Assembly: GCF_001591965.1 (NCBI RefSeq)
Contig: NZ_BCVX01000002.1
Location: forward strand, 124,001 to 188,000
Length of the DNA stretch: 64,000 nt
Reading direction: 5' to 3'
From: Lysinibacillus odysseyi 34hs-1 = NBRC 100172
GTDB taxonomy: Bacteria; Bacillota; Bacilli; Bacillales_A; Planococcaceae
Shown: positions 1-9,213 of the stretch, in pieces
Numbering within the stretch: position 1 is the stretch's first letter
Layout: each line of letters starts with the position of its first letter
The notes under the pieces: model-generated
What the model saw: only the letters and a program-made list of their open reading frames with translations
The model's database searches: none
What the model was told of the DNA's origin: nothing
Made by a program: the position numbers and the translations under genes

Positions 1-105
1 TTCTTTTAAACCATCCATCACTTCATCATTTACCGCATTCCGCTTTTCCTCACGATTAATGGTAAATGTTAATATACCTTCTTTTTTATCGATCAAATAT
101 GCCAC
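1..105 (-). CDS. Enoyl-CoA hydratase/isomerase (crotonase) family protein, N-terminal part
   Basis: Only the first 35 codons are present; the gene runs off the left edge. The translation contains TFTINREEKRNAVNDEVMDG, the typical crotonase N-terminal beta strand followed by the 'NRxxxRNA' signature that precedes the CoA-binding region. A GTG start at 105 is preferred over the ATG at 114, because the AAAGGGG ribosome binding site abuts that ATG but sits 9 bases from the GTG. The family covers hydratases, isomerases and dehydratases acting on acyl-CoA. The specific reaction cannot be told from this fragment. Confidence 0.7.
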   Translation of the reverse strand, partial: MAYLIDKKEGILTFTINREEKRNAVNDEVMDGLKE

Positions 106-470
106 AACAGCCATCCCCTTTATTATCCTACTATAAAGACATCATCTTAATAGTATCGAACCAAAAAACGTTTGACAAGATAGCTGTTCGAATATTCATG
201 ATATTTAGGCGGTGAGTTTTATTTCCTGTTCAGCAGGAACTATATAAAGAGAGAATGGAACAATAGAAAAGGGAGGCCGATATACAAGAAAGGCTGTATT
301 GTGCTCATGTAGCTGCTAGCTGCAAAATATTTTTATGACAATGAATTTTATGACCGGGGTTATACACTTGCGGGGCAAACCCTATGAGCGCCACGTCCTG
401 CTCCTGCGATTACTCGTCGCAAAATGCTTTTGTGGCAGCGGGTTTGTGACCGACGTCGTGTCGACCTAAA
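106..470. other. Intergenic region with no gene recognised
   Basis: About 365 bases between the crotonase-family gene and the rpmF terminator. No open frame with a ribosome binding site was seen on either strand. The part at 360-468 is richer in GC and CpG than its surroundings and contains the restriction-like palindromes GTCGAC and GACGTC. It looks like a non-coding intergenic element, but its function is unknown. Confidence 0.4.
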
Positions 471-509
471 AAAGGCGATATAAGAGCCATGGCCTCTTAT
501 ATCGCCTTT
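468..509 (-). terminator. Intrinsic terminator of the yceD-rpmF operon
   Basis: A perfect 16 bp inverted repeat (471-486 with 494-509, 7-base loop) is followed on the minus strand by a run of six T (468-473). It lies just downstream of the rpmF stop codon. Confidence 0.9.
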
Positions 510-528
510 ATAAGCGCAAAATACTGAA

Positions 529-702
529 TTATTTTGCTACTACTTCTTTACCTTTGTAGTGTCCGCAAGCTTTGCAAACACGGTGAGCAAGTTTCGCTTC
601 ACCACAGTTTGGGCAAGCTACCATACCAGGTACAGATAATTTGAAATGCGTACGACGCTTTCTTTTTGCAGTTTTAGAAGTTCTTCTAAATGGTACAGCC
701 AT
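529..702 (-). CDS. rpmF: 50S ribosomal protein L32
   Basis: A 57-residue protein starting [20 protein letters not shown], the hallmark basic N-terminus of L32. Two CxxC pairs (CPNCG and CKACG) form the zinc ribbon found in the zinc-binding form of bL32, so this is the C+ paralogue. An AGGAGG-type site lies just upstream of the ATG. It follows the YceD gene by 23 bases and ends at a strong terminator, matching the conserved yceD-rpmF operon of bacteria. The protein sits in the large ribosomal subunit near the peptidyl transferase centre. Confidence 0.97.
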   Translation of the reverse strand: MAVPFRRTSKTAKRKRRTHFKLSVPGMVACPNCGEAKLAHRVCKACGHYKGKEVVAK

Positions 703-725
703 TATGGCACCTCCTTACAGATACT

Positions 726-1259
726 CTATTCATCTGTTTGATCAAAATACTTAGCTAAAGCAGCCAGTCTTGGATCCAATTTTGGTTCGTCAGATTCACG
801 TTTCGCCAACACTTCTTCATCCGTTGAATAAGACCAGTCTTTCCCGCCCTGCACTTGTCCTTCGGTATTCTCTTTGAATACTTGCATCGGGATTTCCAGA
901 AGAACTAATTCCTCCAGCACCGGCTTCAGATCGATAACTTCCCCATCTATATAGTGGATGTCGCCATCTTCGTCTCCGCGTTTTTCTTCGTCGATCCAGC
1001 TGAATACTTCCACAGCATCGACTTTGATCGGATATTCAACGTCCTCCCATGTGCGTGCACAAGGAAGTGTAAGTGTTGCTTCAAGCGTAAATTGACAAGT
1101 CATTTGCGATGCACCAAAAGTACAAAGCCCTTTTACATGAACGGGTGAAATGTCGCGAATGTCGCTGTTGCGCTTCATCACTTCATCCAATTGTACTTCC
1201 GCATCAATAGGCATCCCATTTTGGCGATACTTCGATAATTGATGAATTGACCATTTCAT
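726..1259 (-). CDS. yceD: YceD/DUF177 family protein (YlbN homologue)
   Basis: A 177-residue acidic protein of the YceD (DUF177) family, known in other bacteria for a role in 23S rRNA accumulation and invariably placed upstream of rpmF. It shows the family core with a Cys-containing segment near residues 47-57 and the conserved 'TLPCARTWEDVEYPI' stretch around 64-78. The start is supported by a GAGGTGATT site 5 bases before the ATG. It is the first gene of a two-gene operon with rpmF and is served by a consensus sigma-A promoter at 1289-1317. The length is normal for Bacillales. Confidence 0.9.
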   Translation of the reverse strand: MKWSIHQLSKYRQNGMPIDAEVQLDEVMKRNSDIRDISPVHVKGLCTFGASQMTCQFTLEATLTLPCARTWEDVEYPIKVDAVEVFSWIDEEKRGDEDGDIHYIDGEVIDLKPVLEELVLLEIPMQVFKENTEGQVQGGKDWSYSTDEEVLAKRESDEPKLDPRLAALAKYFDQTDE

Positions 1260-1288
1260 TCGTTAATCACCTCGAGACAACAATGTTG

Positions 1289-1317
1289 ATTATATAGCTA
1301 AGAAAAATAGATGTCAA
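1289..1317 (-). promoter_or_regulatory. Sigma-A type promoter for yceD-rpmF
   Basis: On the minus strand a perfect TTGACA (1312-1317) and a perfect TATAAT (1289-1294) are separated by 17 bases. They lie about 30 bases upstream of the YceD start codon. This is the best consensus promoter in the window. Confidence 0.85.
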
Positions 1318-1460
1318 GATAATTTCTTGTCACTACTAAAAAACACCCGTATAATCAGTATAAATTTATGTCCTCTAATTATTCGCTCCAAATTCATGTA
1401 AAATAGACTGGTGAATAATTGCTTCGCATAAAGCTTAATTTTACAGGGAGGTGCATGGAT

Positions 1461-2660
1461 TTGCAAGCAGTCGGACTTGTAGTAGAATATAATCCCTTTC
1501 ATAATGGACATTTCCACCATGTGCAGGAAGCAAAACGTCAAACAGGAGCTGAAATCGCTGTAGCGGTCATGAGCGGTCAATTTTTGCAGCGCGGAGAGCC
1601 TGCCCTTGTCGATAAATGGACACGTACGAAAATGGCTTTAGCAGGTGGAGTGGACCTTGTCATTGAGTTACCGTATGTTTATAGTACAGCGCTCGCAGGC
1701 GAGTTTGCGCGTGGCGCTATTACCCTCTTGGATGCGATAAAATGCTCCTCCTTTGGTTTTGGGAGCGAACAAGGGACCATTACACCCTTTCTCAATACTT
1801 TTGAATTAATTAACTCTAACCGTCAACAATACAATGATTCGATTCAAGCGGCTATGAAAACAGGTGTCAGCTATCCAAAAGCGCTTCACCAGGCATATGA
1901 AAAATTGACAATCGGCCAGCCAGACCAATACATCGATCTATCTCAGCCCAATAATATTTTAGGTTTCCACTATATAGAGGCTGCCCATTCAATCAAGAGT
2001 ACGATTCAGCCGATGACGATCCAGCGTATCGGAGCAGGCTACCACGAGGATGCCGACCGTACAAAACACATTGCCAGCGCTACAGGCATCCGCAAAGCAT
2101 TGTCTGAAGGACAGGACATTGCCCAGTTTGTCCCTCCTTCCTCTTATAAATTATTGGAGGAATGGCTGACTAAACACGGTGCCTTTATGAGCTGGGAGAG
2201 ATTATGGCCGCTATTAAAATACGCTATCCTCCGTCATACACCGAAGCAGCTGACCATCTTTGCAGACGTACAGGAAGGGCTTGAAAATGCACTTATCAAG
2301 CATGCAAAGGCAAGCAGCACATATCAGGAATTTATGACAAACCTAAAGTCCAAACGCTACACATGGACGAGACTGCAGCGTATGCTGGCACACATTTATA
2401 CAGGCATTACAAAGGAGCAGCTACAGGCATTTACTTCACCTTCCTATATCCGCCTCCTAGGGATGACAACAGAAGGACAGCGTTATTTATCCGTAAACAA
2501 GAAGAACATTGAACTTCCGCTTATTAGCCGTGTTGCTTCTACCAAGGATGAAATGCTGGCTCTTGATATGCAGGCAACAACGATGTACGGATTAGGTATG
2601 GAATTATTCAGCAAACAAAAAATAGACGAGGATTTGAAAACCCCGCCTATTCGTATTTAG
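1461..2660 (+). CDS. tmcAL: tRNA(Met) cytidine acetate ligase TmcAL (YlbM)
   Basis: A 399-residue protein beginning MQAVGLVVEYNPFHNGHF, which carries the FHNGH nucleotidyltransferase motif of the TmcAL family. The enzyme activates acetate with ATP and transfers it to the wobble C34 of elongator tRNA(Met), giving N4-acetylcytidine. The TTG start at 1461 is chosen because GGAGG lies 9 bases upstream, whereas the ATG at 1455 is only 3 bases from it. The resulting N-terminus also matches the B. subtilis protein. It is convergent with the downstream YlbL gene, and the two stop codons overlap by 4 bases. Confidence 0.9.
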   Translation: MQAVGLVVEYNPFHNGHFHHVQEAKRQTGAEIAVAVMSGQFLQRGEPALVDKWTRTKMALAGGVDLVIELPYVYSTALAGEFARGAITLLDAIKCSSFGFGSEQGTITPFLNTFELINSNRQQYNDSIQAAMKTGVSYPKALHQAYEKLTIGQPDQYIDLSQPNNILGFHYIEAAHSIKSTIQPMTIQRIGAGYHEDADRTKHIASATGIRKALSEGQDIAQFVPPSSYKLLEEWLTKHGAFMSWERLWPLLKYAILRHTPKQLTIFADVQEGLENALIKHAKASSTYQEFMTNLKSKRYTWTRLQRMLAHIYTGITKEQLQAFTSPSYIRLLGMTTEGQRYLSVNKKNIELPLISRVASTKDEMLALDMQATTMYGLGMELFSKQKIDEDLKTPPIRI

Positions 2661-3721
2661 CTTTTCGGCTGTAACTTATCCAAGTAGTCAATTGCATCAT
2701 CAACAGTCTTCACCGGTACGATTTTCATAGTCGTACCGATTTCTTTTGCTGTTTTAACGGCTGCCTCATAATTTGATATATAATCTGGATATTTTTTTCT
2801 TACCTCTTCGGTAACTTCATCATCCGGAGCAAAGAAAATCTCCATTCCTGCTTTGTCAGCAGCTACTACTTTCTTTTCAATCCCGCCGATTCTTCCTACT
2901 GTTCCATCTTCTAGCATCTCACCCGTTCCGGCAATCGTATATCCTTTTGTCAAATCTTCATCCAGAAGCTGATTTAATACTTCCAGCGTAAACATAAGGC
3001 CTGCAGATGGACCGCCGATACTTTCTGTATGGATATTCACTTTCGGATCGGTTTTGATGGATTTACTTTCCGTAAATACAATACCGAGCCCAACTCTTCC
3101 GTCACTTCCCGGTATTTCCTTCAGCTTAATCATCTTCGTCAGCAGCTTACCATCACGATTGACGACAAGCTCTATTTCTTTCTGTCCTGCTGCTTGTTTT
3201 TTCTCTATTCCTTCAGCAAGCATCTGCTGGCTTTCAATGCGCTCCCCGTCTATCTCCACAATTTCGTCGCCAGCCTTCAATAATCCATCGGCAGCTCCAC
3301 CAGTAATAATATTTAGAACATATACACCCTTGAATGTGACTTGATAGTCTAAATGAGCACGTGAAAAGGCTACATAAAGTGCATTAAATTGTGAATCGGT
3401 CATCAATTTTAATTGACGCACATTATATTCTTCATCATCTTCTTCCTCTTGACGAACTTGATCCATATATAAGAGTTCATAATAGTCCTTGAATTTGGCA
3501 TATATATACGTTAGTGGGGTCGCCTTCGACATGGAGACCGTCATTAAACTAAATGAGCCTTCATCATCTTGGTCACCATTTTGAACATTCACATATTCAG
3601 AAACGTTGTATGCATGACCTGGCTTCATAACATATAGGTTTAATGGATATAGCACGAGGAAACCCGCTAAAAGAATGCCGATAAAGATTGTTATTAAATA
3701 TGGTAAATTACTTTTTTTCAT
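2657..3721 (-). CDS. ylbL: SepM/YlbL-type membrane-anchored PDZ and Lon-like protease
   Basis: A 354-residue protein with one N-terminal membrane segment (about residues 7-30), a PDZ domain (about 125-210) and a Lon (S16) type proteolytic domain (about 230-345). The Ser-Lys dyad is visible as Ser239 in ESIGGPSAG and Lys283 or Lys284 in GGIEKK. The family acts outside the membrane as a site-specific peptidase; SepM of streptococci processes a competence peptide, while B. subtilis YlbL has been linked to checkpoint protein turnover. Here the substrate is unknown. A strong G-rich binding site precedes the ATG. Confidence 0.9.
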   Translation of the reverse strand: MKKSNLPYLITIFIGILLAGFLVLYPLNLYVMKPGHAYNVSEYVNVQNGDQDDEGSFSLMTVSMSKATPLTYIYAKFKDYYELLYMDQVRQEEEDDEEYNVRQLKLMTDSQFNALYVAFSRAHLDYQVTFKGVYVLNIITGGAADGLLKAGDEIVEIDGERIESQQMLAEGIEKKQAAGQKEIELVVNRDGKLLTKMIKLKEIPGSDGRVGLGIVFTESKSIKTDPKVNIHTESIGGPSAGLMFTLEVLNQLLDEDLTKGYTIAGTGEMLEDGTVGRIGGIEKKVVAADKAGMEIFFAPDDEVTEEVRKKYPDYISNYEAAVKTAKEIGTTMKIVPVKTVDDAIDYLDKLQPKS

Positions 3722-3846
3722 TGTTCGAGACCCCCCTGCATGTTGGACACGATAAAAACGCTGATGTGCATATATTAGTTTAGCACTTCATACTTTAGAT
3801 GACAAAATATTGAAAAGAGCGGATCTTTATAATTTTAACCTTCCAA

Positions 3847-4686
3847 TTGATTGTTTGTTCTCTTCTGCTGGTGCTGCTGCTCCTCTTTCCCGGAGTAGCT
3901 CATGAAGGCGCTGATATCGGCGTGGCGCTTTTTATGGATTCTTTATTTCCTTATCTGCTTGCCTATTTGATATTGACAAGCTGGCTTTTAAAGCTCACTT
4001 CACCAATACCATTAAGCGGTCGTCTTAACTATTTAAAAATATACATATTAAGTGCACTGGGCGGCTTTCCGACAGGTGCATCGATTATTGCTCAATTAAG
4101 AGAACGAGACGAGCTATCAGAAAGACAAGCTTCCATCCTCCTAGGCATCTGTCATTGCCCAAGCCCGTTGTTTGTCATTGGCTTTGTTGGACAAGATTTG
4201 CTCGGTGATACTGCCTTTAGTGTACGATATTTACTCCTGCTTCATGTATTTTCATTGATATTACTTTTTTTCCTACCGGTTTATACGAAAAAAACAAAGC
4301 CTCCGTCTATCGTACGTAACGCTTTTACGTCGAGCATTAAGGAAAGTGTACCTACTGTATTAGTTGTCGGTTCTACCATCATTTTCTTCTCCACAATTTA
4401 CACTGTGCTCTATAATTTGGCAGAACCTTTATTATCATCCGGTCAGCTGCTGTTTTTAGCGGCATCGCTTGAGATGACAAATGGCCTCCATGAGGCTCAC
4501 ACACTGATGAGCGGAGATTTATTGCATCTAGTCATTGTCTTATTTTTAACAATGCAAAGCTTAAGTATCCATCTGCAGGTAGCCGTCATTGCAAAAGCTG
4601 CCGCTATCCCGCTTTCGAATTATGTATGGATGCGTATATTCTATTCCATCGCTATCCCGTTTCTTTACTTTATTATGTTTATCTAG
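3847..4686 (+). CDS. ylbJ: YlbJ-like integral membrane protein, short form
   Basis: About 279 residues with seven or eight hydrophobic segments and the sequence LGGFPTGASIIAQL near residue 78, corresponding to the conserved 'SGYPSGAK' loop of YlbJ. In B. subtilis YlbJ is a sporulation membrane protein of about 400 residues, so this copy is about 120 residues shorter. The start is uncertain. A TTG at 3847 lacks a clear ribosome binding site, and the frame is open back to 3814 without an ATG, GTG or better TTG. Its position between ylbL and coaD is the conserved one. Confidence 0.65.
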   Translation: MIVCSLLLVLLLLFPGVAHEGADIGVALFMDSLFPYLLAYLILTSWLLKLTSPIPLSGRLNYLKIYILSALGGFPTGASIIAQLRERDELSERQASILLGICHCPSPLFVIGFVGQDLLGDTAFSVRYLLLLHVFSLILLFFLPVYTKKTKPPSIVRNAFTSSIKESVPTVLVVGSTIIFFSTIYTVLYNLAEPLLSSGQLLFLAASLEMTNGLHEAHTLMSGDLLHLVIVLFLTMQSLSIHLQVAVIAKAAAIPLSNYVWMRIFYSIAIPFLYFIMFI

Positions 4687-4843
4687 GTTCATCACCGTGT
4701 GATAAGGTTAAATTCCATTCCGGCCGGACAACTTTCCTGAGGCACGGCTCCAGCTAAATGATTTTAACCATTGGATTGTCCGTAATATCAAGAAAAATAA
4801 AGCTGTCCAGAAAGTTTTATCTTCCCGGACAGCTTTATGCTGT

Positions 4844-5900
<1,057 letters not shown>

Positions 5901-5917
5901 ACCTCTCACCAAACTTT

Positions 5918-7336
5918 CTATTGTTGTGCTGCTGTAGTAATCCGAATGGACTGCTCGTCCTTTTGAAGATCTACTAAAAACAGACGTTGCAGCCACGCCT
6001 CCTCAATATAGTAATCGCCTGCTACGACTGATAAAGGCGAGGAGGTTGTATTATAACGGCGTTGATTGAAAACATAGAAGCCATGTTCAGCCTTTGGGAA
6101 ACGGAATACACGCGTTTCACTGTTCACATAGTAGCCATTCGGTCCAACCGAAGTCGTGTAGCCTAACTGATGTAACAATGTATCCGCTGTATATAATACT
6201 TTCCCCTCGTATAAAATGACCTTCACATCTTTCGCTTTTTCTTTCCCGATATAAATATTGCGTTTATCGTTGTAAACGAAAGGATACGTCTGCTCAGCGC
6301 CTACGTTCATAGAGAAATATTCAGTATAAGTACCCAAAACTGCAGATAGTTCTTTATCTAACACTGAAGCGTTAATCTTGCTTCCTGCCAGTTCTTTTAA
6401 CCGTTTCTTCCATTGGGCAAGCTGTTCCTCAGACATTTGGCCGTTTACTTCCTCTACTACTGCTTTTGCACGAGGGGTGCCAAATGTTTCACCTGACAAA
6501 TACATTGCAACCATTTGCTTCAGCCATAATGGGGAGCTGCCAAAATCATAAGACGACTCAATCTGCTTCATTAATACTTCTTTCGTTAGAGCGTCAACTG
6601 TCAGCTCCGGCATGAATAACATGCGGTAGCCTTCCTCTTTTTGGTTTACACCACCGACGATCGCTATATGATCTTCAGTCAGCATGGGCAGTTCATCCAT
6701 CCATTTACTGATCTCTGCCGAAATATTTCCCTTTGCATAAAGCGAAAGTGTGTCTGTTTTTTTCTGTAATACCAGGCTGTCTGTTTGCCAATACAGATCC
6801 CGGATCGGTCCTTTCCCACTAAACATAGAGTAATTTACAAGCGCAAGCGACTGTTGACCGATTAAAGGAAGGCCTGTCACCCATTGCCCTGCTACTGTGC
6901 TGTCCGTTGAAATATGTACCGTTGAAAATTGAACATCTCCATTTTGCAAAGATGCAAACACATTTTCCATTAACTTATTGGCTGTCAAACCACCTTCTAT
7001 CGGAATGATATAAGAGATGGATTGTGACCGGTTTTCGCCTGCCTTAAACTTTGTCTTATCTTCACTCAGGCGGGCACAGCTGTGTTCTGTATCTAAAAAA
7101 CATTGTGAATCTACCGCTGTAGATGGCCATATAATTTTAAGCTCATCATCCGGCAGGTTTTTAAAATGATGGCGGACATCGAGGCTTCCTGCCCGGTACG
7201 TAATCTCAATTTCCTGTGAGTACGTATAAGCTTCATTTGTCGGGATATCCTGGTCTGAATACACTTGATATTGCATAAAGAGCATAGCTCCTATCGCAAC
7301 CAAAAGTGCGGTGAATAAACTTACTGCGACTTTCAT
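5918..7336 (-). CDS. Membrane-anchored protein of unknown function in the ylb cluster
   Basis: A 472-residue protein with an N-terminal hydrophobic segment (residues 3-22, MKVAVSLFTALLVAIGAML) that may be a signal peptide or anchor; the rest is likely outside the membrane. The last 110 residues (about 365-450) resemble the stalk-type beta domains found in Bacillales surface proteins: 'VLYEGKVLYTADTLLHQLGY' followed by a strand-rich stretch. A good AGGAGG site precedes the ATG. I do not recognise a B. subtilis counterpart. It is probably cotranscribed with rsmD and coaD. Confidence 0.6.
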   Translation of the reverse strand: MKVAVSLFTALLVAIGAMLFMQYQVYSDQDIPTNEAYTYSQEIEITYRAGSLDVRHHFKNLPDDELKIIWPSTAVDSQCFLDTEHSCARLSEDKTKFKAGENRSQSISYIIPIEGGLTANKLMENVFASLQNGDVQFSTVHISTDSTVAGQWVTGLPLIGQQSLALVNYSMFSGKGPIRDLYWQTDSLVLQKKTDTLSLYAKGNISAEISKWMDELPMLTEDHIAIVGGVNQKEEGYRMLFMPELTVDALTKEVLMKQIESSYDFGSSPLWLKQMVAMYLSGETFGTPRAKAVVEEVNGQMSEEQLAQWKKRLKELAGSKINASVLDKELSAVLGTYTEYFSMNVGAEQTYPFVYNDKRNIYIGKEKAKDVKVILYEGKVLYTADTLLHQLGYTTSVGPNGYYVNSETRVFRFPKAEHGFYVFNQRRYNTTSSPLSVVAGDYYIEEAWLQRLFLVDLQKDEQSIRITTAAQQ

Positions 7337-7392
7337 GTGCCTGTTCCTCCTGCATCATGATACTATATTGAATGGAAAGGGTGTGATGAATA

Positions 7393-7782
7393 ATGATCCA
7401 ACAATTTATAGAACTTGGTCAAGGCTACGGCGATGTATACGAGCTATGCGAACTTATTAAGACAAATGAGGCACGCTTCCATGAGGCGTTCATTTTCGTT
7501 TCCACTAAGAATGAACAGAAGGTTTGTTCTCTTGCTGTCGCGTTCAAATCTGTAGGCGAAAGCAAATTTATGCCGGTCTACGTATGCAGGGAAGGAATCC
7601 CATACAACGAGGACAAGCGTGCCAAACGAATCGGCTTGTTTGAAGAAGCTTTATCTGCTATTGGTAAGCAGGCAAATACGCTTGAAATCAAGCATTCGTC
7701 TTTCTTCAAGGAGCCGACTCAATTTTATCAATATTTAATCGGTATATTACGCATGAGCCACTATATCCCGCCTATGCATTAA
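7393..7782 (+). CDS. Conserved YlbA-like protein (DUF7147 type)
   Basis: A 129-residue soluble protein starting MIQQFIELGQGYGDVYELCE and ending in YLIGILRMSHYIPPM, a conserved Bacillales pattern that I associate with YlbA (sometimes annotated as methylthioribose kinase, without enzyme motifs to justify that). It is divergent from the large ylb operon and convergent with ylbG, whose stop codon is 2 bases away. An AAAGGG site precedes the ATG. The function is unknown. Confidence 0.6.
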   Translation: MIQQFIELGQGYGDVYELCELIKTNEARFHEAFIFVSTKNEQKVCSLAVAFKSVGESKFMPVYVCREGIPYNEDKRAKRIGLFEEALSAIGKQANTLEIKHSSFFKEPTQFYQYLIGILRMSHYIPPMH

Positions 7783-7783
7783 A

Positions 7784-8056
7784 TTAAAGCCCTATTTTAT
7801 AATCATATTCTTTTGCTTTATCCGGCTTCGCATTCTCGAACTCGGTTTTTAAAAATGGGCGGAATGATTCGACAACGTCTTTCACAAACGGAAGGCGTTG
7901 TAATTTATTTTTGATCGTTTCGACATCTTCTTGATTGCAATACATGGCCACATACTTCATCTTCCGAGATATATAATGAACATGGCCATATTTCCGCAAA
8001 GATTTTGCATGCTTCAATTGATGCACATAGACGATAATTCCTTGCCTATCTGTCAT
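7784..8056 (-). CDS. ylbG: YlbG family protein (UPF0298, DUF2129)
   Basis: A 90-residue protein with the family core '[41 protein letters not shown]', corresponding to UPF0298/YlbG. The role is unknown; the gene is conserved between rsmD and ylbF in Bacillales. A GAGGG site lies 7 bases upstream of the ATG. It is convergent with the YlbA-like gene. Confidence 0.88.
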   Translation of the reverse strand: MTDRQGIIVYVHQLKHAKSLRKYGHVHYISRKMKYVAMYCNQEDVETIKNKLQRLPFVKDVVESFRPFLKTEFENAKPDKAKEYDYKIGL

Positions 8057-8264
8057 GATAAATCCCTCATTTCTTGTTTAGAGCATACCATACACATAAA
8101 AATGATAGCAACAGAGTTTAGCTGACAGGAGAGAGGATTTTCCGTTATAATGTAATACAATAGAGTGCTTCCTCGAAAGTTTAGCGTAAATTGGCGCTCT
8201 ATTCATGTCTTACATGTATATGAAAGCTTTACAAAGGAATACAGTACGTAAGAGGAGGACAAGT

Positions 8265-9173
8265 ATGGGAAAGAAAACGAAAGTCGCACTTGCCATTGCA
8301 GCAGCCAGTGCAGCTGTCTGGGCAGGTACAAAAGCAGTAGCAAAGCCACAAAAACGCGAAGATAAAGACGTTCTGAATTTTACAAGACCAATTGTATTGG
8401 CACGCCATGGCGGTGGCCACTTGGCACCTGAACATTCTATGCTGGCGTTTAAGAAGGCAGCTGAATGTGGAGTTGACGGATTTAAGGTAGATATCCGTCT
8501 GACTAAGGATGAGGAAATCGTCTTGTTCCATGATGCATCTGTGGAAGGTCTAACAGGCGCTACAGGCTATGTAAAAGATTTGACGTTAGCAGAATTGCGT
8601 AAACTGAACATCGGTGAAAATTTCGTATGTTTAGAGGGCAATCACCCATATAAAGGGGAAAAAGTAGAGATTGTTACGCTGCGTGAGCTGCTGGAGGCAT
8701 TTCCTGATAAACTTATATACATCGATATTAAGGATGCTCCCGATACTTACGAAGGCAGCCTGATGCCATCCAAGTTATGGCGCCTGCTTGAAGAGCTCCA
8801 GGCGACAGGACGCGTCATTGTATCTTCAAATTACAGTGAACAAACGGATCGTTTCAATCTGTATGCCCAAGATCGTGTGGCGTTAGGAGCTGGCGATTCC
8901 GACCTTGCGAAAGCTTACACATCTTTAACGAGCCAATTCGGACACCTATATTCTCCGAAGGTGGATGTATTTGAAACACCATTAAAATCAAATGTAATGA
9001 ATTTTGATTCGCCAAAATTCGTTAAGTTTTTAGGCGATCTAAACTGTCATGTACTTTATACAGGGATCAATGACCTTGTGACAATGTCTCGTCTTGTCCG
9101 TACAGGCGCATCTGGTATTGTTACAGACCGTCCGGATATCGCAGAAACTTTACTAAAAAAATATGCACAATAA
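8265..9173 (+). CDS. Glycerophosphodiester phosphodiesterase family protein
   Basis: About 302 residues. The first 25 residues (after MGKKTK) are hydrophobic and alanine-rich, likely a signal or anchor. The GDPD TIM barrel follows: LARHGGGHLAPEHSMLAF holds the catalytic His and Glu (canonical 'RG...PENT'), VDIRLTKDEEIVLFHDA holds the metal-binding and second His residues, and ASGIVTDRPD is the C-terminal strand. Family enzymes cleave glycerophosphodiesters to glycerol 3-phosphate and an alcohol. The ATG at 8265 has an AGAGGAGGA site; an upstream ATG at 8205 lacks one. The gene ends at a bidirectional terminator. Confidence 0.85.
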   Translation: MGKKTKVALAIAAASAAVWAGTKAVAKPQKREDKDVLNFTRPIVLARHGGGHLAPEHSMLAFKKAAECGVDGFKVDIRLTKDEEIVLFHDASVEGLTGATGYVKDLTLAELRKLNIGENFVCLEGNHPYKGEKVEIVTLRELLEAFPDKLIYIDIKDAPDTYEGSLMPSKLWRLLEELQATGRVIVSSNYSEQTDRFNLYAQDRVALGAGDSDLAKAYTSLTSQFGHLYSPKVDVFETPLKSNVMNFDSPKFVKFLGDLNCHVLYTGINDLVTMSRLVRTGASGIVTDRPDIAETLLKKYAQ

Positions 9174-9174
9174 T

Positions 9175-9213
9175 AAAAGAAGCTTGGCCCAACTGCGGGG
9201 CCAAGCTTCTTTT
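9175..9213. terminator. Bidirectional intrinsic terminator
   Basis: A perfect 16 bp inverted repeat, AAAAGAAGCTTGGCCC with its complement, with A and T tracts at its ends. It lies between two convergent genes and overlaps the stop codon of the GGDEF gene. Confidence 0.9.

Noticed and set aside
1314..1580. Open frame antisense to the tmcAL 5' region
   Set aside because: It overlaps the promoter of yceD and the tmcAL start, has no binding site and no family-like sequence.
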